This document shows positions 26,561-36,424 of a stretch of 64,000 nucleotides of DNA, one piece after another. The DNA lies in the NCBI RefSeq assembly GCF_000283515.1, contig NC_015976.1:3814501-3878500 (forward strand). Reading direction: 5' to 3'. Source of the DNA: Sphingobium sp. SYK-6. Lineage in GTDB: Bacteria; Pseudomonadota; Alphaproteobacteria; Sphingomonadales; Sphingomonadaceae. Each line of letters begins with the position of its first letter. Position 1 is the first letter of the stretch. The position numbers were made by a program, and so were the translations under genes. Under the pieces are notes generated by a model. It had not been told where the DNA came from. It made no database searches and saw only the letters and a program-made list of their open reading frames with translations.

Positions 26561-26992
26561 TCAGGCTCCCAGATGCGAGGTGTCGCCCAGACGGGCCACA
26601 ACCTTGGTCTTGATCGGCAGCTTCATCGCCGCGCGGGAGAAGGCCTCCGCAGCGAGCGGACCGGGCACGCCGTCCAGCTCGAAGAGGATGCGGCCCGGCT
26701 TCACGCGGGCAGCCCAGTATTCCACCGAGCCCTTGCCCTTGCCCTGGCGGACCTCGGCCGGCTTCTTCGACACCGGGACGTCCGGGAACACGCGGATCCA
26801 CAAACGACCCTGGCGACGGATGTGACGCGTGATCGCGCGGCGGGCCGCCTCGATCTGGCGCGCGGTGACCCGCTCGGGCTCCATGGCCTTGAGGCCGTAG
26901 GAGCCGAAGTTGAGGTCCGTTCCGCCCTTGGCATCACCCTTGATGCGACCCTTGAAGGTCTTGCGGAACTTGGTTTTCTTCGGTTGCAGCAT
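26561..26992 (-). CDS. rplP: 50S ribosomal protein L16
   Basis: A protein of 143 aa with [40 protein letters not shown] and [21 protein letters not shown]16 helps position the A-site tRNA near the peptidyl-transferase centre. 24 nt after rpsC. Confidence 0.98.
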   Translation of the reverse strand: MLQPKKTKFRKTFKGRIKGDAKGGTDLNFGSYGLKAMEPERVTARQIEAARRAITRHIRRQGRLWIRVFPDVPVSKKPAEVRQGKGKGSVEYWAARVKPGRILFELDGVPGPLAAEAFSRAAMKLPIKTKVVARLGDTSHLGA

Positions 26993-27016
26993 GATGCTCT
27001 ACCTTGCTCTCAATTC

Positions 27017-27712
27017 TCAGCGCGCCGGACGCACGCCGGAGGTCTGAGCCTCCAGCATGAGCCGGTCGGTCGCCATCGGATCATGGCCGAGAATCTCGCC
27101 CTTGAAGATCCAGACCTTGATTCCGCAGACGCCATAAGCGGTGTGCGCCTCGGCCTCGGCATAATCGACGTTCGCGCGGAGCGTGTGCAGCGGCACCCGG
27201 CCCTCGCGATACCACTCGACGCGCGCGATCTCCGCGCCGCCCAGTCGGCCGCCGCAGGTGATCCTGATGCCTTCCGCGCCCAGGCGCAGCGCGCTCTGCA
27301 CGGCGCGCTTCATGGCGCGACGGAAAGCGATACGCCGCTCGAGCTGGTCAGCGACACCCTGTGCGACGAGCTTGGAATCGATTTCCGGCTTGCGGATCTC
27401 GACGATGTTCAGGCTCACGTCGGAGCTGGTCATCGTGCCGAGCTTCTTGCGCAGCTTCTCGATGTCCGCGCCCTTCTTGCCGATGATGACGCCCGGGCGG
27501 GCGGCATAGATCGACACGCGGCACAGCCGCGCCGGACGCTCGATGACCACCTTGGAGATCGCGGCCTGCGGCAGCGTCTTCATCACGAACTTGCGGATCT
27601 TCAGATCCTCAAGCAGCAGGCGACCATAATCCTGGCCTTCCGCATACCAGCGGCTGTCCCAGGTGCGGTTGATCTGCAGGCGCAGACCGATCGGATTGCT
27701 CTTGTGACCCAT
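27017..27712 (-). CDS. rpsC: 30S ribosomal protein S3
   Basis: A protein of 231 aa. [20 protein letters not shown], the KH domain with [17 protein letters not shown], and [20 protein letters not shown] identify S3, part of the mRNA entry helicase. Three nt after rplV. Confidence 0.98.
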   Translation of the reverse strand: MGHKSNPIGLRLQINRTWDSRWYAEGQDYGRLLLEDLKIRKFVMKTLPQAAISKVVIERPARLCRVSIYAARPGVIIGKKGADIEKLRKKLGTMTSSDVSLNIVEIRKPEIDSKLVAQGVADQLERRIAFRRAMKRAVQSALRLGAEGIRITCGGRLGGAEIARVEWYREGRVPLHTLRANVDYAEAEAHTAYGVCGIKVWIFKGEILGHDPMATDRLMLEAQTSGVRPAR

Positions 27713-27715
27713 GGA

Positions 27716-28099
27716 TCAGGCCTCCTCTTCCGCTGCTTCACGCACGACGATGCGCACGCGGCTGAAAGGCTTCAGGATGCGGGTCGACTTGCCGCGACCG
27801 CGCGCATGGAAGCGCTTCATCGTGAACGACTTGCCAACCGACGCCTCGGCGACGACGAGCGCGTCGACATCGAGATTGTGGTTGTTTTCCGCATTCGCGA
27901 CGGCGCTCGCGAGCACCTTGCGAACATCGACCGCCATCGCGCGCTTGGAGAAGGCGAGGACGTTCATCGCGTCCTCGACCTTGCGGCCACGGATCAGCGC
28001 GGCGACGAGGTTCAGCTTCTGGGCCGAGCCGCGGATCTGCGTGCCGACGGCCAGCGCCTCGTTCTCGGAGACGCGGCGGGGAGCCTTTGCCTTGCCCAT
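27716..28099 (-). CDS. rplV: 50S ribosomal protein L22
   Basis: A protein of 127 aa: the tunnel loop region contains FTMKRFHARGRGKSTRILKP, which in L22 lines the exit tunnel and affects macrolides. A short acidic tail (AAEEEA) follows. The start overlaps the rpsS stop (TAATG). Confidence 0.97.
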   Translation of the reverse strand: MGKAKAPRRVSENEALAVGTQIRGSAQKLNLVAALIRGRKVEDAMNVLAFSKRAMAVDVRKVLASAVANAENNHNLDVDALVVAEASVGKSFTMKRFHARGRGKSTRILKPFSRVRIVVREAAEEEA

Positions 28100-28377
28100 T
28101 AGCGCTTGCCCTTCTTGTCAGCGGCGTGGCCGGGGAAGTAGCGCGTCGGCGCGAACTCACCCAGCTTGTGGCCGACCATGTCTTCGTTCACCGAGACGGG
28201 AACGTGCTTCTTGCCGTTGTAGACGTTGAACGTCAGGCCAACGAACTGCGGCAGGATGGTGGAGCGACGCGACCAGGTCTTGATCGGACCAGAGCGGCCA
28301 CCCGCGTCCTGCGCGGCTTCTGCCTTCTTGAGCAGATGCAGGTCCACGAAGGGACCTTTCCAGACGGAGCGAGCCAT
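28099..28377 (-). CDS. rpsS: 30S ribosomal protein S19
   Basis: A protein of 92 aa: [39 protein letters not shown] and [21 protein letters not shown]19 binds S13 in the small-subunit head. Three nt after rplB. Confidence 0.98.
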   Translation of the reverse strand: MARSVWKGPFVDLHLLKKAEAAQDAGGRSGPIKTWSRRSTILPQFVGLTFNVYNGKKHVPVSVNEDMVGHKLGEFAPTRYFPGHAADKKGKR

Positions 28378-28380
28378 CGC

Positions 28381-29217
28381 TTACCTCTTCTTCTTCGCGT
28401 GACGCGACCGGATGATCATCTTGTCGGTCGCCTTGTTGTGACGGGTACGAGCACCCTTGGTCGGCTTGCCCCACGGCGTGACCGGGTGACGGCCGCCGGA
28501 GGTCCGGCCTTCACCACCGCCATGCGGGTGATCGACCGGGTTCTTGGCGACGCCGCGCGTCAGCGGCCGCTTGCCGAGCCAGCGATTGCGGCCGGCCTTG
28601 GCGAGATTCTGGTTGGCGTTGTCCGGGTTGGACACCGCGCCGACCGACGCCATGCAGTCCGAGCGGATGTAGCGCTGCTCACCCGACCCGAGACGCACGA
28701 TCACCATGCCGCGATCGCGACCGACGAGCTGCGCATAGGTGCCGGCGGAGCGGGCGATCTGGCCGCCCTTGCCCGGCTTCATCTCGATGTTGTGGATGAT
28801 CGTGCCGACCGGCATCTGACCCAGTTCCATCGCATTGCCCGGCTTCACGTCGGTCTTCTTGCCGGCGATCACCTTGTCGCCTGCGGCGAGACGCTGCGGC
28901 GCGAGGATGTAGGCCACCTCACCGTCCGCATATTTCACCAGGGCGATGAAGGCGGTGCGGTTGGGATCATATTCCAGATGCTCCACCGTGCCCTCGACGT
29001 CCCACTTGCGACGCTTGAAGTCGATGATGCGATAGCGCTGCTTGTGGCCGCCCGCGATGCCGCGCGAGGTCACATGCCCCTTGTTGTTGCGGCCGCCGGT
29101 CTTGCGCTTGCCTTCGGTCAGCGCCTTGATGGGCTTGCCCTTGTGGAGCGCCGAGCGGTCGACGAGGATCAGGCCGCGCTGGGCCGGGCTCGTCGGGTTG
29201 TAATGCTTGAGTGCCAT
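28381..29217 (-). CDS. rplB: 50S ribosomal protein L2
   Basis: A protein of 278 aa. [40 protein letters not shown] and the C-terminal [20 protein letters not shown], with the catalytically important His near the peptidyl-transferase centre, identify L2. Fourteen nt after rplW. Confidence 0.99.
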   Translation of the reverse strand: MALKHYNPTSPAQRGLILVDRSALHKGKPIKALTEGKRKTGGRNNKGHVTSRGIAGGHKQRYRIIDFKRRKWDVEGTVEHLEYDPNRTAFIALVKYADGEVAYILAPQRLAAGDKVIAGKKTDVKPGNAMELGQMPVGTIIHNIEMKPGKGGQIARSAGTYAQLVGRDRGMVIVRLGSGEQRYIRSDCMASVGAVSNPDNANQNLAKAGRNRWLGKRPLTRGVAKNPVDHPHGGGEGRTSGGRHPVTPWGKPTKGARTRHNKATDKMIIRSRHAKKKR

Positions 29218-29231
29218 TTCTCAGTCCGCCC

Positions 29232-29549
29232 TCAAATGCCCGTGGTGACGTCGATCGACTGGCCTTCAGCCAGCGTCACGACGGCCTTCTTCACGTCGGA
29301 GCGCGTGTAGGGCTTGCCCTTCCAGCGCTTGGTCTTGCCCTTGGTGACGATCGTGTTGACCGACTTGACGTTGACGCCGAACAGCGCCTCGACAGCGGCC
29401 TTGATCTCAGGCTTGGAAGCGTCCTTCGCCACCTTGAACACAACCGCGTTGTGCTCGGAGACCAAAGTCGCCTTTTCCGTGATGTGCGGCGCAAGCACGA
29501 CGTCGTAATGACGCGTCGCGACTGCTGCCTGTGCCTGCTTCTTAGCCAT
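29232..29549 (-). CDS. rplW: 50S ribosomal protein L23
   Basis: A protein of 105 aa ([40 protein letters not shown]). L23 is at the exit-tunnel rim and binds SRP and trigger factor. Overlaps the rplD stop region by 8 nt. Confidence 0.97.
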   Translation of the reverse strand: MAKKQAQAAVATRHYDVVLAPHITEKATLVSEHNAVVFKVAKDASKPEIKAAVEALFGVNVKSVNTIVTKGKTKRWKGKPYTRSDVKKAVVTLAEGQSIDVTTGI

Positions 29550-30168
29550 TGAAGCGCGCCTCCAGCTGCTCGACTGCCGCCCGGGTCAGCACCAGGCTGT
29601 CCGCACGCAGGATATCGTAGACATTGGCGCCGATGGCGGGGAGCACATTGACACCGACGAGATTGGACGAGGCCTTCGCGAACGAGACGTTGATCGCCTC
29701 GCCGTCGATGAACAGCGTCTTGCCGAGGTTGAGCTTGGCGAGATGGCCAGCCAGTTCCCGGGTCTTGCCGTCCTTGACGTCCAGATTGTCCAGAACCGTG
29801 AGCGAGCCGCCCTTGGCCTTGGCCGAGAGCGCCATCTTCAGGCCGAGCGCGCGAACCTTCTTGTTCAGCGAGTGGCCGAAGGTGCGGGCACGCTGGCCAT
29901 GCGCCTTACCACCGCCGATGAAGATCGGAGCGCGGCGATCGCCGTGACGCGCCGTACCGCCGCCCTTCTGGCGACCGAACTTCTTGCCGGTGCGAGCGAC
30001 GTCCGAGCGCTCGCGGGTCGCGGCGGCCGGAGCACGACGCTTCTCGAGCTGCCAGGTGACGACGCGATGCAGGATGTCCGCGCGCGGCTCGACGCCGAAG
30101 ACGGCATCGTTAAGCTCCACGTCGCCGGACGACTTGCCGCCGTCGAGAGTGATAACCTTGACCTTCAT
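29542..30168 (-). CDS. rplD: 50S ribosomal protein L4
   Basis: A protein of 208 aa. The tunnel loop is seen in [20 protein letters not shown]. In E. coli L4 also represses its own S10 operon by transcription attenuation and by blocking translation. Three nt after rplC; overlaps rplW by 8 nt. Confidence 0.98.
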   Translation of the reverse strand: MKVKVITLDGGKSSGDVELNDAVFGVEPRADILHRVVTWQLEKRRAPAAATRERSDVARTGKKFGRQKGGGTARHGDRRAPIFIGGGKAHGQRARTFGHSLNKKVRALGLKMALSAKAKGGSLTVLDNLDVKDGKTRELAGHLAKLNLGKTLFIDGEAINVSFAKASSNLVGVNVLPAIGANVYDILRADSLVLTRAAVEQLEARFNG

Positions 30169-30171
30169 CGA

Positions 30172-30933
30172 TCAGCCCTCCTGGCCTTCGGTCGCCTCAG
30201 GCGCCGAAACATCCTGTGCGGGCGTCTCGGCCGGAGCATCGGCACTGTTGTTGTTCGCAGCAGCCTTCAGGCTCGCCGGATAGGGCGCGTCGGTCGGACG
30301 ATCGACCTTCACGGCATCCTTCACCAGCAGCCAGGTGCCCTTCGAGCCAGGGACGCTGCCCTTGACGAAAAGCAGGCCGCGCTCGACGTCCGTGCGGACG
30401 ATCTCGAGATTCTGCTGCGTGCGCTGACGGTCGCCCATGTGGCCGGCCATCTTCTTGTTCTTGAACACGCGGCCCGGATCCTGACGGTTACCCGTCGAAC
30501 CATGGGCGCGGTGGCTGATCGAAACACCGTGGGTGGCGCGCATACCGCCGAAACCCCAGCGCTTCATCGCACCGGCAAAGCCCTTGCCCTGCGTGTGACC
30601 CGTCACATCGACGAACTGGCCCGCCACGAAATGGTCGGCGGCGATTTCCGCGCCGACATCGAGCAGGGCATCTTCGGCCACGCGGAATTCCGCGACCTGT
30701 GCCTTGGGCTCAACTTCCGCCTTGGCGAAGTGGCCGCGCTGCGGCTTGGCGACATTCTTCGCCTTCGCAACGCCTGCGCCGAGCTGAACGGCTACATAGC
30801 CATCACGATCCTGTTCGCGACGAGCGATGACCTGGTTGCCTTCGAGTGCCAGAACGGTGACGGGCACATGGCGGCCATCGTCCTGGAAAAGGCGGGTCAT
30901 GCCCACTTTCTTCGCGATCACGCCGGTACGCAT
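30172..30933 (-). CDS. rplC: 50S ribosomal protein L3 with acidic C-terminal tail
   Basis: A protein of 253 aa, about 40 longer than E. coli L3. [31 protein letters not shown]-like [20 protein letters not shown] and [13 protein letters not shown] are typical. It reaches the peptidyl-transferase centre. The extra C-terminus is rich in Ala, Asn, Glu, Pro (ending ATEGQEG). GGAGG precedes the ATG at 30933; a longer frame to 30960 is unlikely. Confidence 0.97.
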   Translation of the reverse strand: MRTGVIAKKVGMTRLFQDDGRHVPVTVLALEGNQVIARREQDRDGYVAVQLGAGVAKAKNVAKPQRGHFAKAEVEPKAQVAEFRVAEDALLDVGAEIAADHFVAGQFVDVTGHTQGKGFAGAMKRWGFGGMRATHGVSISHRAHGSTGNRQDPGRVFKNKKMAGHMGDRQRTQQNLEIVRTDVERGLLFVKGSVPGSKGTWLLVKDAVKVDRPTDAPYPASLKAAANNNSADAPAETPAQDVSAPEATEGQEG

Positions 30934-30984
30934 GATCAAATCCTCCAAATAGAGGCCCATGCGGTGCGCACGGGCTTATCCAAC

Positions 30985-31018
30985 GAAAAACCGCCCGAGG
31001 CCCGAAAGCCCAAGCGGC
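30985..31018 (-). terminator. terminator-like hairpin between rpsJ and rplC
   Basis: On the minus strand CCGCTTGGG pairs with CCTCGGGCGG (with wobble pairs) and is followed by TTTTT just 52 nt before the rplC ATG and 155 nt after the rpsJ stop. A Rho-independent terminator inside the S10 operon, not at its end, suggests attenuation or partial read-through control of rplC onward. Confidence 0.6.
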
Positions 31019-31172
31019 CAACCCAATGTCTCGATGCGTGCACCCCGTCCGGGCTGGATGTTTTCCGATCCGACCAGCGGGGGAAAACGACGGAGGACGC
31101 TGCCCGGCCGGAGCCGGCGGTATCCAAATGTCCTTGCGAGGCACCCCTCAAGGGGGCACCCCGCCACGGCCA

Positions 31173-31484
31173 TCAGGCCAGTTTGATTTCGACGTTCACG
31201 CCGGCAGCAAGATCGAGCTTCATCAGCGCATCGACCGTCTGCGGCGTCGGCTGCACGATATCAAGCATGCGCTTGTAGGTGCGAACCTCGAACTGCTCAC
31301 GGCTCTTCTTGTCGATGTGCGGTCCACGATTGACCGTGAACTTCTCGATACGCGTCGGCAGCGGAATGGGACCACGAATAAGAGCGCCCGTGCGACGGGC
31401 GGTGTCGGCGATGTCGCCGGTCGCCTGGTCAAGCACGCGATGATCGAATGCCTTCAGGCGAATGCGAATATTCTGCGTTTCCAT
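31173..31484 (-). CDS. rpsJ: 30S ribosomal protein S10
   Basis: A protein of 103 aa: [40 protein letters not shown] and [21 protein letters not shown]10 is in the small-subunit head and also acts as NusE in antitermination. The ATG 31484 gives the conserved start; the longer frame is not. It follows the tuf terminator. Confidence 0.98.
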   Translation of the reverse strand: METQNIRIRLKAFDHRVLDQATGDIADTARRTGALIRGPIPLPTRIEKFTVNRGPHIDKKSREQFEVRTYKRMLDIVQPTPQTVDALMKLDLAAGVNVEIKLA

Positions 31485-31576
31485 GTCCACTACCGATGTG
31501 AAAGAGCCAAAACAAAACCGCTCCACCCTGATGGCTCAGGCGCCCATCCGGCACTCACGAGCCCGCGCGAAGCGGC

Positions 31577-31615
31577 AAAAAAGCAAGCCGCCCGAATCAT
31601 CCGACCCGAGCGGCT
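31577..31615 (-). terminator. Rho-independent terminator after tuf
   Basis: AGCCGC (31586-31591) and GCGGCT (31610-31615) pair, with an 18-nt loop, and the minus strand then reads TGCTTTTTT. It is 12 nt past the tuf stop and likely ends the str operon before rpsJ. Confidence 0.7.
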
Positions 31616-31626
31616 CGCTGCCTATA

Positions 31627-32817
31627 TTACTTGGAGATCGAGCTGACAACCCCCGAACCGACGGTACGGCCGCCCTCGCGGATAGCGAAGCGCAGACCCG
31701 GATCCATCGCGATCGGAGCGATGAGCTTGACGCCCAGCTTCACGTTGTCGCCCGGCATGACCATCTCGGTGCCCTCGGGGAGCACGACTTCGCCGGTCAC
31801 GTCCGTGGTGCGGAAGTAGAACTGCGGGCGATAGTTCGCGAAGAACGGCGTGTGACGGCCGCCTTCGTCCTTCGAGAGGACATAGACCTCGGCATCGAAG
31901 TCCGTGTGCGGGTTGACCGAGCCGGGCTTGGCCAGAACCTGGCCGCGCTCGACTTCCTCACGACCCACGCCGCGGATCAGCGCGCCGATGTTGTCGCCGG
32001 CCTCGCCCTGATCGAGCAGCTTGCGGAACATCTCTACGCCGGTGACGACGGTCTTCTTCGTGGGCTTGAGGCCGACGATCTCGACTTCCTCGCCAACCTT
32101 GACCACGCCGGTCTCGACGCGGCCGGTCACGACCGTGCCGCGACCCGAGATCGAGAACACGTCTTCGATCGGCATCAGGAACGGACGGTCAACCGGACGG
32201 GCCGGCTGCGGGATGTAGGCGTCGACAGCAGCCATCAGCTCCTTGATGGAGTTCTTGCCGATCTCGTCGTCACGGCCTTCGAGGGCCGCCAGAGCCGAAC
32301 CCTTGACGATGGGAATGTCGTCGCCCGGGAAGTCGTAGCTGGAGAGCAGCTCGCGCACTTCGAGCTCGACGAGCTCGAGAAGCTCCTCGTCATCGACCTG
32401 GTCGACCTTGTTCATGTACACGACCAGCGCCGGGACGCCGACCTGACGGGCAAGCAGGATGTGCTCGCGGGTCTGGGGCATCGGGCCGTCGGCCGCGTTC
32501 ACCACCAGGATGGCGCCGTCCATCTGCGCCGCGCCGGTGATCATGTTCTTCACATAGTCAGCGTGACCCGGGCAGTCGACGTGCGCGTAGTGGCGGTTGT
32601 CGGTCTCATACTCGACGTGCGCGGTCGAGATGGTGATGCCGCGCTCGCGCTCCTCGGGAGCCTTGTCGATGTTGGCATAGTCGGTGAACGTGGCGCCGCC
32701 CGTCTCGGCCAGCACCTTGGTGATGGCGGCGGTCAGCGTGGTCTTGCCATGGTCGACGTGACCGATGGTGCCAATGTTGCAGTGCGGCTTGTTCCGCTCG
32801 AATTTAGCCTTAGCCAT
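31627..32817 (-). CDS. tuf: translation elongation factor Tu
   Basis: A protein of 396 aa: GTP-binding motifs [11 protein letters not shown] (G1), DCPGHADY (G3) and NKVDQ (G4), the family start [20 protein letters not shown] and the C-terminus [18 protein letters not shown]-Tu brings aminoacyl-tRNA to the A site. It follows fusA by 108 nt, in the usual str order. Confidence 0.99.
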   Translation of the reverse strand: MAKAKFERNKPHCNIGTIGHVDHGKTTLTAAITKVLAETGGATFTDYANIDKAPEERERGITISTAHVEYETDNRHYAHVDCPGHADYVKNMITGAAQMDGAILVVNAADGPMPQTREHILLARQVGVPALVVYMNKVDQVDDEELLELVELEVRELLSSYDFPGDDIPIVKGSALAALEGRDDEIGKNSIKELMAAVDAYIPQPARPVDRPFLMPIEDVFSISGRGTVVTGRVETGVVKVGEEVEIVGLKPTKKTVVTGVEMFRKLLDQGEAGDNIGALIRGVGREEVERGQVLAKPGSVNPHTDFDAEVYVLSKDEGGRHTPFFANYRPQFYFRTTDVTGEVVLPEGTEMVMPGDNVKLGVKLIAPIAMDPGLRFAIREGGRTVGSGVVSSISK

Positions 32818-32925
32818 TTCCTACCTCTTTTCGCTCGAATAGCTTGGGTTCAACCGCTCGGGGAAGCCTCGCGAAGGCGCCCCCATAACAGCATATTTTC
32901 ATAAATCCAGCCTGAAACTGCCGGC

Positions 32926-35019
32926 TCAGGCGAGCTTCGCCTTCACTTCGTCAGCCACGTTCTGCGGCACTTCGTCATAGTGCGAGAACTGCATGGAATA
33001 GTTCGCACGGCCCTGGGTGAACGAGCGGAGCGAGTTCACATAGCCGAACATGTTGGCCAGCGGAACCATGGCTTCGACGACCTGCGCATTGCCGCGGCTG
33101 TCGGTGCCCTGGATCTGGCCACGACGCGAGTTCATGTCGCCGATGACGTCACCCAGATATTCCTCGGGCGTCACCACCTCGACCTTCATCACCGGCTCGA
33201 GCAGCGTGATGCCGGCCTTCTGCGCGACTTCACGCATCGCGCCGCGACCCGTGATTTCGAACGCCAGGGCCGACGAGTCGACGTCGTGATAGGCGCCGTC
33301 ATACAGGTTGATCTCGAAGTCGATGATCGGGAAGCCGATGAGCGAACCCGTGGCCGCCGTCTCGCGCATGCCCTTCTCGATCGCGGGGATATATTCCTTG
33401 GGAATATTACCGCCCTTGATCTCATCCTTGAAGATGATGCCCGCACCGCGCTCGCCCGGCGTGACCTTCACCTTGATGCGGCCGAACTGGCCGGTACCGC
33501 CCGACTGCTTCTTGTGCGTGTAGTCGACGTCGACGGCCTTCTTGAGATACTCACGATAGGCCACCTGCGGCGCACCGACGTTCGCCTCGACCTTGAACTC
33601 CCGCTTCATGCGGTCGACCAGAATTTCGAGGTGAAGCTCGCCCATGCCCTTGATGATCGTCTGGCCCGACTCGTGGTCGGTGGAGACGCGGAAGGACGGA
33701 TCCTCGGCGGCCAGACGATTGAGCGCGACGCCCATCTTCTCCTGGTCGGCCTTGGTCTTGGGCTCCACGGACAGCTCGATGACCGGCTCGGGGAACTCCA
33801 TGCGCTCCAGGATGATCGGCTGACGCTCGGCGCACAGCGTGTCACCGGTCGTCGTTTCCTTCATGCCAGCCAGCGCGACGATGTCGCCCGCATAAGCCGT
33901 ATCGATGTCCTCGCGGCTGTTCGCATGCATGAGGAGCATGCGGCCGATCTTTTCCTTCTTGTCCTTGACCGAGTTCAGGTACGTGCCCTTGGTCAGCGTG
34001 CCCGAATAGACGCGCAGGAAGGTGAGCGAACCGACGAACGGGTCGTTCATGATCTTGAACGCGAGGCCCGAGAACGGCGCATCATCGCTGGTCGCGCGGC
34101 TGTCCGGCTCTTCCGTGTCGGGGTTGATGCCCTGCACGTCCTCGATGTCCAGCGGGCTGGGCAGATAGTCGACGACCGCGTCGAGCAGCGCCTGCACGCC
34201 CTTGTTCTTGAACGCGGAGCCGCAAAGCACCGGCACGAAGCTCTGGTTCAGGGTGCCCTTGCGGATCAGCTTCTTGAGCGTTGCAACGTCGGGCAGGTTG
34301 CCCTCGAGATAGGCTTCCATCGCGGCATCGTCCTGCTCGACGGCAAGCTCGATCAGCTTCTCGCGATATTCGGCTGCCTTGTCGGCGAGGTCGGCCGGGA
34401 TTTCTTCGTAGAAGAACTCAGCGCCCAGATTCTCATCCTTCCAGATGATCGCGCGGTCGTTCACGAGGTCGACGAGACCCTTGAACTCCGATTCCGCACC
34501 GATGGGCAGATACAGCACAGCCGGGGTCGCGCCGAGGCGATCGATGATCGTCTGCACGCAGTAATAGAAATTGGCGCCGGTACGGTCGAGCTTGTTGATG
34601 AAGCACATCCGGGGCACGCCGTACTTGTCAGCCTGACGCCACACCGTCTCCGACTGCGGCTCAACGCCGGCAACGCCGTCGAACGCGGCAACCGCGCCGT
34701 CGAGCACGCGCAGCGAGCGCTCCACCTCGATGGTGAAGTCGACGTGGCCGGGGGTGTCGATGATGTTCAGGCGATGCTCGGGGCCCTTGCCCTCATCTGC
34801 CTTCCACAGACAGGTGGTCGCAGCCGACGTGATCGTGATGCCACGCTCCTGCTCCTGCTCCATCCAGTCCATCGTGGCGGCGCCGTCATGGACTTCGCCG
34901 ATCTTGTAGGACTTGCCCGTGTAATAGAGGATGCGCTCGGTCGTCGTCGTCTTGCCGGCGTCGATATGCGCCATGATGCCGAAATTGCGATAACGCTCGA
35001 GCGGGTGGCTGCGGGCCAT
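32926..35019 (-). CDS. fusA: translation elongation factor G
   Basis: A protein of 697 aa (ATG 35019, [20 protein letters not shown]). G1 [13 protein letters not shown]3 DTPGHVDFT and G4 NKLDRTGA are all present, and the five-domain length matches EF-G, which drives translocation and, with RRF, ribosome recycling. It is preceded by an unusually long structured gap (256 nt) from rpsG. Confidence 0.99.
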   Translation of the reverse strand: MARSHPLERYRNFGIMAHIDAGKTTTTERILYYTGKSYKIGEVHDGAATMDWMEQEQERGITITSAATTCLWKADEGKGPEHRLNIIDTPGHVDFTIEVERSLRVLDGAVAAFDGVAGVEPQSETVWRQADKYGVPRMCFINKLDRTGANFYYCVQTIIDRLGATPAVLYLPIGAESEFKGLVDLVNDRAIIWKDENLGAEFFYEEIPADLADKAAEYREKLIELAVEQDDAAMEAYLEGNLPDVATLKKLIRKGTLNQSFVPVLCGSAFKNKGVQALLDAVVDYLPSPLDIEDVQGINPDTEEPDSRATSDDAPFSGLAFKIMNDPFVGSLTFLRVYSGTLTKGTYLNSVKDKKEKIGRMLLMHANSREDIDTAYAGDIVALAGMKETTTGDTLCAERQPIILERMEFPEPVIELSVEPKTKADQEKMGVALNRLAAEDPSFRVSTDHESGQTIIKGMGELHLEILVDRMKREFKVEANVGAPQVAYREYLKKAVDVDYTHKKQSGGTGQFGRIKVKVTPGERGAGIIFKDEIKGGNIPKEYIPAIEKGMRETAATGSLIGFPIIDFEINLYDGAYHDVDSSALAFEITGRGAMREVAQKAGITLLEPVMKVEVVTPEEYLGDVIGDMNSRRGQIQGTDSRGNAQVVEAMVPLANMFGYVNSLRSFTQGRANYSMQFSHYDEVPQNVADEVKAKLA

Positions 35020-35090
35020 GATATTCACTCCGTTGCCGGACGGTCCGGCGGTTTGGGGTCGTTAAGGATTCGGCGCGCCCATAACGCAAT

Positions 35091-35203
35091 CCGTTCGTCC
35101 TGAGTAGGGGCTGAGCGACGTCAGACCTCTCTCGGAGAGCCTGTTCGCTCAAGTCCATCGATACGCCGCCCCGGCAGGTTGGGCGAGAGATCAGGACGAA
35201 CGG
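35091..35203. repeat. 13-bp inverted repeat in the rpsG-fusA gap
   Basis: CCGTTCGTCCTGA (35091-35103) and TCAGGACGAACGG (35191-35203) are perfect inverted copies around an 87-nt centre that itself contains short self-complementary stretches. The arm resembles the start of the GTTCG.CCTGAGC repeats common in sphingomonad genomes, so it may be a REP-type element inside the str operon. Seen: repeat. Inferred: REP identity. Confidence 0.6.
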
Positions 35204-35230
35204 CGGAGAAGGTCCGCCAGACATTCGGAT

Positions 35231-35260
35231 GGCCGGGCACCGATCTCTCGATGCCCGGCC
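35231..35260 (-). terminator. hairpin after rpsG
   Basis: GGCCGGGCA (35231-35239) and TGCCCGGCC (35252-35260) form a perfect 9-bp stem with a 12-nt loop, 15 nt past the rpsG stop on the minus strand. There is no T-run on the minus side, so it may be an attenuator or an RNA-processing hairpin that lowers fusA relative to rpsG. Confidence 0.5.
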
Positions 35261-35275
35261 TCCAATATATAGTGC

Positions 35276-35746
35276 TTACCAGCGGTAATGCGAGAAGGCG
35301 CGGTTCGCTTCCGCCATGCGGTGCGTGTCCTCGCGCTTCTTGACGGCATTGCCGCGATTGTTCGCGGCATCCATCAGCTCGCCGGAAAGACGGGCAGCCA
35401 TGGTGGTTTCGCTGCGGCTGCGCGCCGCATTGATGAGCCAGCGGATGGCCAGCGCCTGGGCGCGCTCGGGGCGCACTTCCACCGGGACCTGGTAGGTCGC
35501 ACCGCCGACGCGGCGGCTGCGGACCTCGATGCCCGGCTTCACATTGTTGAGCGCATCATGGAAGAGCTGAATCGGATCCTTCTTGGCGCGCGCCTCGACA
35601 GAGTCGAGAGCGCCATAGACGATCGATTCGGCAACGGCCTTCTTGCCGTCCAGCATGATGTTGTTCATGAATTTGGAAAGGACCTGATCGCCGAACTTGG
35701 GATCGGGCAGGATGATGCGCTTTTCAGGGCGACGACGACGTGACAT
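35276..35746 (-). CDS. rpsG: 30S ribosomal protein S7
   Basis: A protein of 156 aa: [40 protein letters not shown] and [12 protein letters not shown]7 nucleates the 30S head and in E. coli represses the str operon. 15 nt after rpsL. Confidence 0.98.
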   Translation of the reverse strand: MSRRRRPEKRIILPDPKFGDQVLSKFMNNIMLDGKKAVAESIVYGALDSVEARAKKDPIQLFHDALNNVKPGIEVRSRRVGGATYQVPVEVRPERAQALAIRWLINAARSRSETTMAARLSGELMDAANNRGNAVKKREDTHRMAEANRAFSHYRW

Positions 35747-35761
35747 GGTTCTGTGTCTCCC

Positions 35762-36133
35762 TTACTTCGGCCGCTTCGCGCCGTACTTCGAACGGCTCTG
35801 CTTGCGGTCCTTGACGCCCTGCGTATCGAGCACGCCGCGCAGCACATGGTAGCGCACACCGGGAAGGTCGCGCACACGGCCGCCGCGGATCAGCACGACG
35901 CTGTGCTCCTGAAGGTTGTGGCCTTCACCGGGGATATAGCTGATGACCTCACGCTGGTTGGTGAGACGCACCTTGCAGACCTTGCGGAGAGCCGAGTTCG
36001 GCTTCTTCGGGGTCGTGGTGTAAACACGGGTGCAGACGCCGCGCTTCTGCGGGTTCTGCTCCATCGCAGGGACCTTGCTCTTGGCCTTCTGCGGTTCGCG
36101 GCCCTTGCGGACCAGCTGGTTGATCGTTGGCAT
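35762..36133 (-). CDS. rpsL: 30S ribosomal protein S12
   Basis: A protein of 123 aa ([20 protein letters not shown]). The decoding-centre loops [20 protein letters not shown] and [20 protein letters not shown] are wild-type-like: the Lys of KKPNS and of GVKDRKQ are present, consistent with streptomycin sensitivity in the family. First gene of the str operon. Confidence 0.98.
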   Translation of the reverse strand: MPTINQLVRKGREPQKAKSKVPAMEQNPQKRGVCTRVYTTTPKKPNSALRKVCKVRLTNQREVISYIPGEGHNLQEHSVVLIRGGRVRDLPGVRYHVLRGVLDTQGVKDRKQSRSKYGAKRPK

Positions 36134-36348
36134 GAAGCCCTTCACCTTTTCAGTTACTTTGCCGTCCGCGAAACCCTGTGACGAAAGCAGGCGGGCCGAG
36201 GCCAGCCTTCAAACGACAAGGGACCCGGTGGTCAGCATGACCCCCTGGCCCCGCAAGAGCATAGGCAATGTTCAAGCTCTGCTTGCCTCGAGCGACGCGT
36301 CACCGAATCTTCGGAAAAGCTCGGGTTCCAGGCCGAGAGGCAGGCGGC

Positions 36349-36377
36349 CCTATAGCGGCGGCCCGGCGCTCGGTCAA
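36349..36377 (-). promoter_or_regulatory. strong promoter of the str operon
   Basis: On the minus strand TTGACC (36377-36372), a 17-nt spacer and TATAGG (36354-36349). It lies about 215 nt upstream of rpsL, so the str mRNA has a leader of roughly 210 nt, and its -35 starts only 48 nt from the stop codon of the histidine kinase gene. Best promoter match in the window. Confidence 0.65.
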
Positions 36378-36424
36378 GCGCGGCCGCATCGAGGCGGCCG
36401 GCAGCTCGGACGCCGGCGCGCCCC

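Noticed and set aside
26573..28102. Plus-strand 509-aa frame opposite rplP-rpsC-rplV
   Set aside because: Antisense shadow of three ribosomal protein genes.
29743..31278. Plus-strand 511-aa frame opposite rplD-rplC
   Set aside because: Antisense shadow; ends in the rpsJ-rplC gap without a plausible protein.
32818..32925. Promoter in front of tuf (TTTCAG-16-TATGCT)
   Set aside because: Match too weak, and tuf lies 108 nt after fusA in the same transcript.
32980..35103. Plus-strand 707-aa open frame opposite fusA
   Set aside because: EF-G is unmistakable on the minus strand; long antisense frames are common in GC-rich DNA and this one has no recognisable domain.
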